A DNA stretch of 64,000 nt from Chryseobacterium culicis (GCF_900108365.1 NZ_FNWQ01000007.1:124001-188000); one strand, 5' to 3'. Shown: positions 52,966-61,958, numbered from the stretch's first letter. Notes: generated by a model not told the origin, from the sequence alone. Numbers and translations are program-made.

Positions 52966-52977
52966 AAAAATAATCTC

Positions 52978-53784
52978 ATGAAATTAAAATTACTTTTAGG
53001 AGCTCTTGTGTGTACGGCTTTCAGCGCCAATGCTCAGGTAGCTAACATCAATGAAAATTTTAATAATTTCACAGTTGGAAATACTACTTTCCCTCAATTC
53101 GGATGGTCTGCCATAGTAGCTCCGATAACAGGAGAATTCCCTCCAGTGCCGCCAAGAATGATTGTTGCAGGAGATTCTAATAGATTTATACAATCGTATG
53201 CCGGAAACAATGCTACAGGAACATCTTATCTTATCTCCCCGCAAATAGAAACCCCTGCAGGAAATAAAACATTGACTTTTGATACAACGCTGGTTTCTCC
53301 TTCGCCTGGTCCCGGAAGCATCCAGATCGGTGTAGCATCCAATCCCGCGGATATGTCAACATTTGTACCTGTTGGCAACCCTGTTAACGTAACAACTATT
53401 GGTACGGTTCAGAATATCAGTGTAAACATTCCGGCTTCTACAGGATCATATCTTGTATTCAAATTTACACCAACCGCTACCCACGTGGCGATTCAGGTAG
53501 ATAATGTAGTGTACAGCACCACTGCTTCCCTGGGCGTTTCAGACAGCCATAAATCAACGGAAAATTTCAGATTTGCTTTAAATTCTGATCAGTCTGCATT
53601 AGAATTTATTGTAAAAAAAGATCCTAAGAATATTGAGATCTACTCTGCTACAGGACAAAAGGCAGCAGAAGGGAAACTGAACGGACAAAGATTTGATATC
53701 AGCACACTCCAGACGGGTGTCTATTATATGAATGTAGAAACTGCAGAAGGAAAGCTTATCCAGTCAAAATTCATCAAAAAATAA
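52978..53784 (+). CDS. T9SS cargo protein with C-terminal sorting domain
   Basis: A 268-residue protein. Signal to about 20 (NAQ). The middle (about 22-180) is a beta sandwich resembling choice-of-anchor/cleaved-adhesin modules (SYAGNNATGTSYLISPQIE). The last ~75 residues are a type A sorting domain: IEIYSATGQKAAEGKLNG, ISTLQTGVYYMNVE and KLIQSKFIKK. It is divergent from hmuR and shares the promoter module of the HmuY-like gene, so heme- or iron-regulated export is likely. Confidence 0.82.
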   Translation: MKLKLLLGALVCTAFSANAQVANINENFNNFTVGNTTFPQFGWSAIVAPITGEFPPVPPRMIVAGDSNRFIQSYAGNNATGTSYLISPQIETPAGNKTLTFDTTLVSPSPGPGSIQIGVASNPADMSTFVPVGNPVNVTTIGTVQNISVNIPASTGSYLVFKFTPTATHVAIQVDNVVYSTTASLGVSDSHKSTENFRFALNSDQSALEFIVKKDPKNIEIYSATGQKAAEGKLNGQRFDISTLQTGVYYMNVETAEGKLIQSKFIKK

Positions 53785-53812
53785 GGTTTACCAGACTATT
53801 ATTGACCCTTAT

Positions 53813-53845
53813 AAAGCCTGCACGAAGAATCCTGCAGGCTTTTTT
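53813..53845 (+). terminator. Terminator after the first T9SS cargo gene
   Basis: AAGCCTGCA pairs with TGCAGGCTT across a 10-base loop, with T run. Confidence 0.85.
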
Positions 53846-53909
53846 CATGTCCAGATTGATCCTCCTTTATCCTCCTTAAAAACAAAAACACGATAAAAAT
53901 CATGTTTTT

Positions 53910-53959
53910 ATTTAGACTGATTAAAAATAATTATATACTTTTGTGGAATCATTCTAAAT
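53910..53959 (+). promoter_or_regulatory. Inverted-repeat promoter module, copy 2
   Basis: ATTTAGA (53910-53916), 36 bases, TCTAAAT (53953-53959), with -7 box TACTTTTG (53936-53943) at the same relative position as in copy 1. Confidence 0.6.
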
Positions 53960-53979
53960 AAGGATTTAAAAAATAGGTT

Positions 53980-55272
53980 ATGAAAATAAAATTACTTTGG
54001 GCTTCAGTATTGGCACTTTCTGTTCAGCAGACTATTTTGGCACAAACTGATGCAATGGGATACTCGCAGGTAAATATGACGATGGGAAGCGGATACCAGA
54101 ACCGCGTGTTTGTTAACCTTGCAGATGGTAATATGGTTTCTCAGCCTGCCAATAGCTGGGATATCGCTTTTTACAGAAACTCAAACTTTGCCTTCGGATC
54201 AAGAATAAATGACGCAAAAGATATTGAAGTATATACTGCTTCTACAAACTTAGCAGACTGGGATAATATCAGTATCAGTAATGAATCTTCTTGGGGAGCT
54301 CCGCTTTACAACCCGGATCAGACAACTGACTGGAGCCAGGGTGCTTTTGAACAGGGACCTGTAACGTCCCCTAATCCCAATATTCCTTCAACAGGTTGGG
54401 GAGTTTACAATCCTGTGAACCATCATATCCAGGGTAAAGCTATTTTTGTTTTAAAATATGCTTCAGGAACTTACATTAAGTTTGCCATTGAGGATGCTTT
54501 TGCGGGGTATACATTCAGGTATTCAAAATGGAACGGTACTGCATGGGGAGCTACAGAAACAAGAACAATCGCTAACGGAACAGATGATTCTTATTTCAAT
54601 TATTTCTCATTTGATACAGGTGCAAAAGTTCCCGGTCTGGAACCATCCAGAACTGCATGGGATTTTGTATTTACCAAATATTACACATTCTACATGGGTG
54701 TACAGATGTATCCGCTTTCAGGAGCCATCCAAAGTCCTACAATAAAAGTAGCAATGGTACAGCCCGAAACTCAGGAAACGGCAGCTTCTGCAATCCCTGC
54801 AGCCACAAGCTTCTCATCAGCTATCACTACAGTAGGACACTCATGGAAGGGTATCGGAACTGTAAAAAATGATGTTGTATACTACGTTAAAAAAGGAAAT
54901 GATTATTACAGAATGTACTTTACTACCAACGGAGGTGCAACTACAGGAAATATGTATTTCAAATACAAAAAGATCACGGAAACACTGGGCGTTACTGAGG
55001 TAGGGAAAAAAGCTTCTTTCGGTATTTATCCGAACCCTGCAACAGCAGATAAAAAAGTGACTGTTCTTTTTGATGTTAAGGAAAAAGCGGGGAACAAGGG
55101 AAGTGTGGAAGTTTATGATCTGACTGGTAAAAAGGTATATGCTGAAGAACTGACCAATCAGGCAGGATTCTACAGGCAGGATCTGAACCTTTCTACCCTT
55201 ACTTCAGGAAATTACCTTGTAAAAATTACTTACGGCGGGCATTCAGAAACGAAAAAGCTTATCGTAAAATAA
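53980..55272 (+). CDS. HmuY-like protein exported by type IX secretion
   Basis: A 430-residue protein. Signal to about 21 (LAQ). About 30-330 is HmuY-like (VFVNLADGNMVSQPANSWDI, WDFVFTKYYTFYMGV), comparable with hmuY in this locus (DWDLGFYTG and WDLAFTTFTNEVFMG). The last ~85 residues are a type A sorting domain (FGIYPNPATADKKVTV, YDLTGKKVY, LTSGNYLVKITY). It is therefore probably a surface-attached or released heme-binding protein. Domain similarity was judged by eye. Confidence 0.82.
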   Translation: MKIKLLWASVLALSVQQTILAQTDAMGYSQVNMTMGSGYQNRVFVNLADGNMVSQPANSWDIAFYRNSNFAFGSRINDAKDIEVYTASTNLADWDNISISNESSWGAPLYNPDQTTDWSQGAFEQGPVTSPNPNIPSTGWGVYNPVNHHIQGKAIFVLKYASGTYIKFAIEDAFAGYTFRYSKWNGTAWGATETRTIANGTDDSYFNYFSFDTGAKVPGLEPSRTAWDFVFTKYYTFYMGVQMYPLSGAIQSPTIKVAMVQPETQETAASAIPAATSFSSAITTVGHSWKGIGTVKNDVVYYVKKGNDYYRMYFTTNGGATTGNMYFKYKKITETLGVTEVGKKASFGIYPNPATADKKVTVLFDVKEKAGNKGSVEVYDLTGKKVYAEELTNQAGFYRQDLNLSTLTSGNYLVKITYGGHSETKKLIVK

Positions 55273-55308
55273 AAACTTTTATTGTAATACTTTCTATTTT
55301 TTCTAATA

Positions 55309-55343
55309 AAAAGGCGGTTTCAAACTCTTGGAACCGCCTTTTA
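55309..55343 (+). terminator. Terminator after the HmuY-like gene
   Basis: AAGGCGGTT pairs with AACCGCCTT across 12 bases, followed by TTA. Confidence 0.75.
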
Positions 55344-55405
55344 TCCTTTAAAATGAAAAGATAAAACTGTATAACAATTTTAAATCTTTTAAATCTTTAA
55401 ATAAA

Positions 55406-55696
55406 CTAATATATTTTAAATCCTTTGTAAACCTCTGCTGAGCTTTCCATGATTCTGGAAGCATCTTTACGGAAATCCAGAAGATGATCCTGACCGTTAT
55501 GTCTGTTGTGGTGTTCCACACTTTCCCAAAGCTCGATCAGGAAGAAAGTTCCTTTATTATCTTTATCCTCGATAAGATCATACTGCAGGCAGCCTTCTTC
55601 TTTTCTGGTTTCTTTCACAAGGTTCTGAAAAAGCTCTACAGCATCCATCAGATAGTTTTCATTAAACTTAAAAAGTGCAATGATATGTAAATTCAT
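55406..55696 (-). CDS. Antibiotic biosynthesis monooxygenase (ABM) domain protein
   Basis: A 96-residue ferredoxin-like fold of the YgiN/ABM family: ELFQNLVKETRKEEGCLQYDL and FFLIELWESVEHHNRHNGQDHL. Members are quinol or small-molecule monooxygenases without cofactor, or heme-degrading (IsdG). The conserved Asn-His-Trp heme set of IsdG is not fully obvious, so a quinol role is as likely. It lies at the edge of the heme region. Confidence 0.82.
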   Translation of the reverse strand: MNLHIIALFKFNENYLMDAVELFQNLVKETRKEEGCLQYDLIEDKDNKGTFFLIELWESVEHHNRHNGQDHLLDFRKDASRIMESSAEVYKGFKIY

Positions 55697-55784
55697 GTTC
55701 TAATATTTAGTGATGTAAAAGTAAAATATTTTCAAAACCAAATATATATTTCTACCCTTTATTTTTCAACACCGGGTATAATTT

Positions 55785-56672
55785 CTACGTAAAAACTGAT
55801 TTATAAATAGTTATGGCACTCATCACAATCACCAAGGTCCCGATAATCACAAACATTTTCTTCACCGGAAGCCTGGCGGTAAGCATAGCTGAAAAAGGAG
55901 CAGTAATGATTCCCCCTATTAAAAGCCCGAGAATGATATTCCAGTGCTGAATTCCCAGGGTAAAGAAAAAAGTAACAGCAGCCGTAATGGTAAGAATAAA
56001 CTTCGCTACCGTAGAACTTCCTACGGCAAATCTTGGTGTAAAAGCATTTTTTATGAGTGTTCCTGTAACCAGCGGCCCCCATCCCCCACCGGCAAAAGAG
56101 TCTATAAAACCTCCTATAACTCCCAGTCTTGTCAGGTTGGTTTTTCTTTTCAAGGCTTTATTTTGCTTTTCTTTAAAAGCATTGGAAAGAATCTGAATTC
56201 CGAGGTATAACGTATAAAAAGCAATTAATGTTTTGGTGATTTTTGCATAATATTCTCCCAGATAAGTAAGAGATACAGCGCCTATTATTGCCCCGATTAC
56301 AGCTGGAATTGCCAGTTTTTTCACCAGGCTTTTGCTTACATTCTTCAGTTTGATGTGGCTGAGGCTTCCCGCTGCTGTGGTGAAACTTTCTGCAGAATGT
56401 ATACTTGCGCTTACAATATGCGGCGGAATATTCAGAAGCATCAGGGTTGTGGTACAGATAACCCCATATCCCATTCCCATAGATCCGGCGACAATTTCTG
56501 CAAAAACACCTACCAGAAGCATCCAGTAAAAAATATAATGATCTTTTGCTAAAACCGTAAGCAGCTCATCCAGATATCCTAATTCGTACATTGATAAGAC
56601 AGCAATGGATATCACAGCGGCTGTCACGAAAAGGACATTAAGCCGTATCTGAATTTTTCTTGAAATTACCAT
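55785..56672 (-). CDS. TauE/SafE family sulphite/organosulphur exporter
   Basis: A 295-residue membrane protein with about eight helices: EIVAGSMGMGYGVICTTTLMLL and GFIDSFAGGGWGPLVTGTLI are the two symmetric TauE/SafE blocks. It probably exports sulphite or related anions. It starts one base after a 63-residue gene and is preceded by an Rrf2 regulator and a CTAC-N7-GTAG palindrome. Confidence 0.88.
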   Translation of the reverse strand: MVISRKIQIRLNVLFVTAAVISIAVLSMYELGYLDELLTVLAKDHYIFYWMLLVGVFAEIVAGSMGMGYGVICTTTLMLLNIPPHIVSASIHSAESFTTAAGSLSHIKLKNVSKSLVKKLAIPAVIGAIIGAVSLTYLGEYYAKITKTLIAFYTLYLGIQILSNAFKEKQNKALKRKTNLTRLGVIGGFIDSFAGGGWGPLVTGTLIKNAFTPRFAVGSSTVAKFILTITAAVTFFFTLGIQHWNIILGLLIGGIITAPFSAMLTARLPVKKMFVIIGTLVIVMSAITIYKSVFT

Positions 56673-56673
56673 A

Positions 56674-56865
56674 TTACAGAATCTTTTTAGTCCATTTTAC
56701 TCCATTAGCAGCAGCTTGTATAACAAAAAAAATGGCAAGCAGTTTTTCTTTCCTGGAACTGTTTGTGATATTTTCTTCACATAACATAAATGCAGCATCC
56801 GGACGTGCTATGGCTGCAGGGGTTATAAGCTTTTGTAACTGGTTGGCTTCTTCTTTTGAAATCAT
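56674..56865 (-). CDS. Small conserved-looking protein before the TauE/SafE gene
   Basis: A 63-residue soluble helical protein (ISKEEANQLQKLITPAAIARPDA), with a basic tail. No family is recognised. One base separates its stop from the exporter start, and the operator/promoter lies right before it, so it is probably a real first gene of this unit. Confidence 0.55.
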   Translation of the reverse strand: MISKEEANQLQKLITPAAIARPDAAFMLCEENITNSSRKEKLLAIFFVIQAAANGVKWTKKIL

Positions 56866-56912
56866 ACTTTATTCATTTGAAGTAGTGCAAATATCTGATA
56901 AAAATATTTATT

Positions 56913-56927
56913 CTACAAAATAAGTAG
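56913..56927 (-). promoter_or_regulatory. CTAC-N7-GTAG operator of the TauE/SafE unit
   Basis: CTACAAAATAAGTAG. In the direction of transcription it reads AGTCTAC-N7-GTAGAATAA and is 48 bases before the ATG at 56865. An equivalent site stands before the gene at 63486. Confidence 0.6.
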
Positions 56928-56954
56928 ACTATTAATTCAAAAAAAAGGACCGGG

Positions 56955-57362
56955 TCAGTCGACCAGATCCATTAAAGTTTTACTTTCCAGAATGTTCAGT
57001 GATGCATCCCGAACTTCTATCAGAACATCATGAAGTCCGCAGTGGTCTTCATTGCAGTCTTCACATTTTTCATAGAAATTCAGACTTACACAGGGAAGCA
57101 TAGCAATGGGGCCATTGACAAGGCGAATAATTTTGGCCAGCTTCACATTTTCAGGGTTTTCTTTAAAAAAGTATCCGCCGCCCTTTCCTTTTTTACTGTC
57201 AAGAATGTCCGCTTTTTTCAGTTCAAGCAGGATATTTTCCAAAAACTTTAAGGGAATCTTTTTGTGTTCCGCAATTTCAGAAATAAGAATAGGGCCATCA
57301 TTTCTTTTTTCAACAAGATATGAAAGCGCCTTAAAAGCATATTGAGATTTTTTTGAAAGCAT
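56955..57362 (-). CDS. Rrf2-family transcriptional regulator with cysteine cluster
   Basis: A 135-residue protein. The N-terminal winged helix covers about 5-65 (LISEIAEHKKIPLKFLENILLELKK is the recognition part, with KKGKGGGYF as wing). Cys91, Cys100, Cys103 and Cys108 could bind an Fe-S cluster or sense thiols. Rrf2 regulators such as CymR and IscR control sulphur and iron-sulphur metabolism. It lies upstream of the TauE/SafE unit on the same strand; the CTAC palindrome in between is its likely target. Confidence 0.88.
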   Translation of the reverse strand: MLSKKSQYAFKALSYLVEKRNDGPILISEIAEHKKIPLKFLENILLELKKADILDSKKGKGGGYFFKENPENVKLAKIIRLVNGPIAMLPCVSLNFYEKCEDCNEDHCGLHDVLIEVRDASLNILESKTLMDLVD

Positions 57363-57477
57363 TACAGCAAAAATAAGAAAATTGTTTAATATTTGAAAAA
57401 GTACAAAACAGACTGTTATAAAAGCATGAAAAGGACAGTTTTCGTATCCGTAATTTTACGGTTTTCCGCATGATACG

Positions 57478-57508
57478 TTGTCTTTCTCCCATTAAATCAT
57501 TATGTTTG
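57478..57508 (+). promoter_or_regulatory. Promoter with almost no leader, DUF4268 gene
   Basis: TTG at 57478-57480, 20 bases, TATGTTTG at 57501-57508. The ATG begins at 57513, four bases after the box, about where transcription should start. Confidence 0.5.
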
Positions 57509-57512
57509 CCAT

Positions 57513-57941
57513 ATGTTCAGTAAACAAGAGGCACAGCAATTAAAAAAAGAATTTTGGACTTCTTTTGGAAAATCGTTTCCCCGCAAATGGATTCTCTATG
57601 ACACCAAAATCAAGGACATGGCATTTAAATTTTCTGCAGACAATAAAAAAGCAGAAGTATCTCTGGATATCGAGATGAAAGACGAAATTTTCCGTAATGC
57701 CTACTACGAAAAGATCTGGTCACTGGAAGATATTTTAAAAGAATTCATTGGAGATTTTCACAAAGAAGAACATTTCGCTTTAGAAAACGGCAAGATTATC
57801 AGCAGAATATGGATCGAGAAGCATGGCGTTTCCATCTTTAATAAAAATACCTGGCAGGAGATTTTCGAGTTCTTTGTGGACAAAATGGATGGTTTCGAGA
57901 GGTTTTACTATGAATATGAAGATTTTATAAAGGATATTTAA
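57513..57941 (+). CDS. DUF4268 family protein
   Basis: A 142-residue protein that begins MFSKQEAQQLKKEFWTSFGKSFPR, a typical DUF4268 start, continuing with KIKDMAFKFSADNKKAEVSLDIE and ending in a helical WQEIFEFFVDKMDGFERFYYEYE. DUF4268 domains are related to nuclease-like folds but this short form lacks recognisable catalytic residues. It is cytoplasmic, with unknown function. Confidence 0.82.
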   Translation: MFSKQEAQQLKKEFWTSFGKSFPRKWILYDTKIKDMAFKFSADNKKAEVSLDIEMKDEIFRNAYYEKIWSLEDILKEFIGDFHKEEHFALENGKIISRIWIEKHGVSIFNKNTWQEIFEFFVDKMDGFERFYYEYEDFIKDI

Positions 57942-57998
57942 TATACTTACAAAATAAATACAATTTCATGCTTAGTTTTAAGATAAAAAAAGAAAACT

Positions 57999-58006
57999 TA
58001 TCTTTG
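57999..58006 (+). promoter_or_regulatory. -7 box before the 212-residue unknown gene
   Basis: TATCTTTG matches TAnnTTTG and lies 47 bases before the ATG at 58054. Confidence 0.5.
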
Positions 58007-58053
58007 CCGCACCACTTGAACTAATAGATGAAACTAAACTAACATGATTAAAA

Positions 58054-58692
58054 ATGAGAAAAGTATACAAAAACATTTTTGGGGAAGTTATCTCCAAAAG
58101 TAATGCTGTGAAGCTAGACGAATATCATCTGTATTATTATGAGGAAGGTTCTGATTTCCTGAAGGAAATTGAATTCATCAACGAAGACAGTGTTTACAAC
58201 ATCAATTATTATCTAAGTGACGGTGAAGATGAGGCGCAGGTAGTAGATTATCTCAGAGAAAAGTCAGATTTTTTTGATATTGAAAAAAAAGAAATTACCG
58301 ACCATTTCATTATCTCCACCAATAAGCTGTATTCCCTGTCTGTAGATGAGCTCCCCTTAATTTCCAAGACGGTTTTCAAAACAGACGATCCTGAAAACTT
58401 CATCTGTTCACAGGTTATAGACAACGAAACCCATGAGCCGCAGCTTGAAAGAACCATAAAGTGCTGGTATACCCACGACGAAAACGGTGAAAAATACGCA
58501 GCCTTAGAATGCAGCTACCAGGAAGACGGAAAACTGGAGCTGGCTGTAGACAAAACTTCAGATCCTGAACATGAAGAAAACTGGTCCCATTATGATTATG
58601 ATACTTTCCCGGACCTCCAGGCCAAGATCGCTTCTGATATCAGCTATTACAGAACAGCCGCATTACTTCCCAAAGAAGCCCTTCAACAATAA
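58054..58692 (+). CDS. Acidic cytoplasmic protein of unknown function
   Basis: A 212-residue, strongly acidic protein (YYLSDGEDEAQVVDYLREKSD and DPEHEENWSHYDYDTFPD). No signal peptide, membrane segment or known motif. It is flanked by a promoter box and a terminator, so it is probably a single-gene unit. Confidence 0.68.
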   Translation: MRKVYKNIFGEVISKSNAVKLDEYHLYYYEEGSDFLKEIEFINEDSVYNINYYLSDGEDEAQVVDYLREKSDFFDIEKKEITDHFIISTNKLYSLSVDELPLISKTVFKTDDPENFICSQVIDNETHEPQLERTIKCWYTHDENGEKYAALECSYQEDGKLELAVDKTSDPEHEENWSHYDYDTFPDLQAKIASDISYYRTAALLPKEALQQ

Positions 58693-58813
58693 TCTTTAGT
58701 CTATACCCATCAATCTTACTATTAATCCATGGAATAACTCGATTTTTTGCACATAAAAAAATGATTGAATGAGCAACAATCAAAAAACAATTGACATTTA
58801 AGTTACAATAGAT

Positions 58814-58836
58814 AAAGAAACCTTCGGGTTTCTTTT
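58814..58836 (+). terminator. Terminator with UUCG-type loop
   Basis: AAAGAAACC-TTCG-GGTTTCTTT followed by T. It lies 120 bases after the 212-residue gene. Confidence 0.85.
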
Positions 58837-58900
58837 TTTGTTCTGATAAACAGCATCGAATAACAAAAGAGATGAGTATCAGATTGAATAAAACATGGGA

Positions 58901-58936
58901 TAAAAAACTCCCGGAAGACTGCTCTTCCGGGAGTTT
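58901..58936 (-). terminator. Terminator after gldG
   Basis: CTCCCGGAAGA pairs with TCTTCCGGGAG around CTGC. On the reverse strand it is followed by six T. Confidence 0.88.
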
Positions 58937-58942
58937 GATATT

Positions 58943-60613
58943 TTATCCAAATTTCTTTTTTCTTAACCAGAAGAATAATCCTCCTATAAGACCGATAATT
59001 GCAAGCGGAAGCAGTAAATTCAGCCATTGCCATGTGGATTTCTCTTCAGTAATTCGTTGTCTGTCCAGCAGTCTTTCTTCAATGTTTCTGTTTCTGAGCT
59101 CCATCAGGTTGCTGTCATCCAGCAGATAATCCAACGCATTGCGAAGGAATTGTTCGTTTCCAAACTGCTCGTTCGTTAACAGATCTACTCCTAACGGCAG
59201 CGGCTTGCCTTTGATTACTTTGTTTCTTCCCACATCTCCATCAGCAATAATGATCATTTTATTTTCCGGGCTTGATGCTTTGAATCCCGGGTAAGATTTT
59301 CTTTCAATTCTTGATGCATATGCTGAGTTAAATTTCCCTTCCAGCGCTACAGCGAAGATCTTTGGTGTGCTTGGCTTTTCCATTTGTCCAAGGCTGTCTA
59401 CACTCGCAATTTCTTTCAGATCCACATAGTTCGGAACCTGTTTCAATAATGTTCTTTCGCTGGATTCAAAAAGAACTTTTGTTTTGATATTCTTTCTTCC
59501 CCCCAGGGTATCAATGGAGGTTGGGAATTCAAATTTTACAGGATTGATATTTTTGGTGACCGGATTATTATCTTCAGCAATTCCAAGCGGATAATACGGC
59601 CAAGGTAGGCTTGTATACTGAGGATTTCCGCCTACTTCACCGGTTACCAGCCTTAGTAAGGCAAACTTTTTAACATCTTTTACCAATGCAGGATTAATTC
59701 TCACTCCATAATTGAAGAAGAAATCTGTCATATTAATATCTACCGGGAAAGGCATTACTTTTTTGGACCTTGTTAAAGTATCCATTTCAGCATTTACCGC
59801 ATCAATCATCCAAAGCGTTTTCCCTCCATTCATGATGTACTGATCAAGAATTACTTTTTCGGTATCCGTAAATGCTTTTCTTGGTTTTGCAATCACCAGG
59901 GCGCTCATTTGCTTTAACAGGGGAACATCTTCTACGGAAAGTTCAGTCTGATTTTTAGGAATAATAGGTCCCGCATCATAATTTTCCATAGCCAGCTGTA
60001 CAAATCCCTGGAATTCATCCGGGTTCAGTTCATCATGATTTACCAGAATTCCGATTTTCTTTCTTTTTGCGGCGGCTATATTCTTGATATTGGAAACCAG
60101 GTTATACTCCAATCCTTCAATAGATCTTGTCAGCTGCTGATCAGCATCAATCCCGGCCTGCTGCACTACTAGTGGTATAGAGACGCCATTACTTCCATGT
60201 TTGATTACAGCATACGGGAAAAGAGTGATCTGTGAGATTTTTCCGTCTTTTACATCCGGAAGAATAGAAGGCTGCATACCCATCGCCATCAGGGTATCCT
60301 GAGACATTTTTGTTTTGATGGGATCTATGAATTTAAAATCAATCTTCGGATTAATTTTTCTGAATTCTTCCAGCATAAATTTCGTTTCGCTTTGCAGCTG
60401 CTTGAAACTCGCAGGGAAATCTCCTTCCAGATATACTTCAACAGTGAGAGGCTTTTTCACAGACTCCAGAACTTTGATGGTATTATCGGAAAGTGTATAT
60501 CTTTTTTCTTTCGTTAAGTCTAATCTGATTCCCGAATACGCCAGGATAATAACCAAAGGAACAATTACAATTAAGAATATTCCCAGTGGGGATTTAGCAT
60601 TGAACTTCTTCAT
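58943..60613 (-). CDS. gldG: Gliding motility protein GldG
   Basis: A 556-residue protein (close to GldG of Flavobacterium, ~560). N-terminal membrane helix (GIFLIVIVPLVIILAYSGIRL), a large periplasmic region (TKEKRYTLSDNTIKVLESVKKPLTVEVYLEGD is typical) and a C-terminal helix followed by WLRKKKFG. GldG works with GldF and the GldA ATPase as an ABC complex associated with gliding; gldA is not in this window. It lies 4 bases after gldF. Confidence 0.93.
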   Translation of the reverse strand: MKKFNAKSPLGIFLIVIVPLVIILAYSGIRLDLTKEKRYTLSDNTIKVLESVKKPLTVEVYLEGDFPASFKQLQSETKFMLEEFRKINPKIDFKFIDPIKTKMSQDTLMAMGMQPSILPDVKDGKISQITLFPYAVIKHGSNGVSIPLVVQQAGIDADQQLTRSIEGLEYNLVSNIKNIAAAKRKKIGILVNHDELNPDEFQGFVQLAMENYDAGPIIPKNQTELSVEDVPLLKQMSALVIAKPRKAFTDTEKVILDQYIMNGGKTLWMIDAVNAEMDTLTRSKKVMPFPVDINMTDFFFNYGVRINPALVKDVKKFALLRLVTGEVGGNPQYTSLPWPYYPLGIAEDNNPVTKNINPVKFEFPTSIDTLGGRKNIKTKVLFESSERTLLKQVPNYVDLKEIASVDSLGQMEKPSTPKIFAVALEGKFNSAYASRIERKSYPGFKASSPENKMIIIADGDVGRNKVIKGKPLPLGVDLLTNEQFGNEQFLRNALDYLLDDSNLMELRNRNIEERLLDRQRITEEKSTWQWLNLLLPLAIIGLIGGLFFWLRKKKFG

Positions 60614-60617
60614 AATT

Positions 60618-61346
60618 CTACTTCTTTTTGTTAATAAAATGATTAGACAATACTAATGAAGCGCCAATAACAAGAACGAAATAGGCTACATCCTTAAAAT
60701 CAATAAGCCCTCTTGTAAAGCCCAGGAAATGCTGATAAAAGCCGATATTCTGAAGAATAAAATCGGCACCTCCCAATAGTTTATAACTTGCCAGCTGCTC
60801 GATTCCAAAATACATAATAAAGCACATGAAAACGCCTAGCAGATAGGCCATAATCTGATTTTGTGACAATGAAGAAGCTAAAATTCCTACTGCAGAAAAT
60901 GCAGCTATCAATAGAATCAGTCCAAAATAGCTTCCGAAAGTCATTCCGAGATCAATATTCCCTGCAGGAACTCCCAGTACATACACTGTATAAAGGTAAA
61001 TTAACGAAGGAATAAGGCATAAAATACCAACAATCCAGACAGAAAGGAATTTTCCAGCTACCAGTTCAGAAACTTTTAAAGGCTGAGAAAACAGCCAGTT
61101 CAAAGTTCCGGTCTGCTGCTCTTCCGCAAAAGTTTTCATGGAAAGTGCAGGAATGATAAACATCAGCAGCCATGGAACCAATACGAAATAGCTCTGAAGC
61201 GATGCCATTCCGATCTCAAAAATATTAGAATCATTGTCGAAAAAGAACAGGAAAAGGGTTGCGATCAGATTGAAAGCAGCAATGATCACCCATGCACTCC
61301 AGTTTCCAAAGTAACTCCAAAGTTCTTTCTTTAAAATTGCAATCAT
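60618..61346 (-). CDS. gldF: Gliding motility ABC permease GldF
   Basis: 242 residues from ATG 61346; a longer frame to 61406 adds 20 unconserved residues. Six membrane helices of the ABC-2 permease type, beginning MIAILKKELWSYFGNWSAW and including MKTFAEEQQTGTLNWLFSQPLK. Length matches GldF (~241). Same operon as gldG. Confidence 0.93.
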   Translation of the reverse strand: MIAILKKELWSYFGNWSAWVIIAAFNLIATLFLFFFDNDSNIFEIGMASLQSYFVLVPWLLMFIIPALSMKTFAEEQQTGTLNWLFSQPLKVSELVAGKFLSVWIVGILCLIPSLIYLYTVYVLGVPAGNIDLGMTFGSYFGLILLIAAFSAVGILASSLSQNQIMAYLLGVFMCFIMYFGIEQLASYKLLGGADFILQNIGFYQHFLGFTRGLIDFKDVAYFVLVIGASLVLSNHFINKKK

Positions 61347-61406
61347 AGTTTTTTTGTAAGATGTAAAAAGGATGAATGTATCAGGGACACAGCTCCTACT
61401 CCACAA

Positions 61407-61958
61407 TTATTTGTTTTTTTTATTTTTGTTAACCAGTTTCACTGTCATCATAATCAGAAATACAAGAACGAAAAATCCTGCAATTAATTGCCACCAGTAT
61501 TCGATCACCATAGATTTTAAGATGACCGTAAATACCACCAGAAACAGAATGAAAGTTGCAATTTCATTAGCCTGTCTCAGTTTGATATTGGCAATGGGCA
61601 GTGTACTGCCGTTCAGTACTTTTAAATGAAGGACTTTTTTCCAGCACCAGTAATGATAAACAGCTAGCCCGATAAGAAAGGTGAGTTTCAGATGAAACCA
61701 CGCCATTTTCATCAGCCCCGGATTCAGAAGGATCATGACCAATCCGCAAACCGTCATGATTACCCCTGCCGGAACGGTGATAATATTCCACAGTCTTCTG
61801 GCCATAAAAGTGTACTGCTCTCTCAGAATTTTCTTCTTTTCTTCTTGAAATTCATCGGTATCCTTATAGTAAACAAAAATTCTCACGAGATAAAAAATTC
61901 CCGCAAAATAGCTTACCATAAAAATAATGTGCAGCGCTTTGATTATTGTATAAAGCAT
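61407..61958 (-). CDS. hemJ: Protoporphyrinogen IX oxidase HemJ-like (CopD family)
   Basis: A 183-residue protein with four or five membrane helices: KALHIIFMVSYFAGIFYLVRIFVYY carries the conserved His10, and KLTFLIGLAVYHYWCWKK is a second family block. HemJ oxidises protoporphyrinogen in heme synthesis. Compared with typical HemJ (~150-180) the length is normal. It stands alone upstream of gldF. Confidence 0.85.
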   Translation of the reverse strand: MLYTIIKALHIIFMVSYFAGIFYLVRIFVYYKDTDEFQEEKKKILREQYTFMARRLWNIITVPAGVIMTVCGLVMILLNPGLMKMAWFHLKLTFLIGLAVYHYWCWKKVLHLKVLNGSTLPIANIKLRQANEIATFILFLVVFTVILKSMVIEYWWQLIAGFFVLVFLIMMTVKLVNKNKKNK

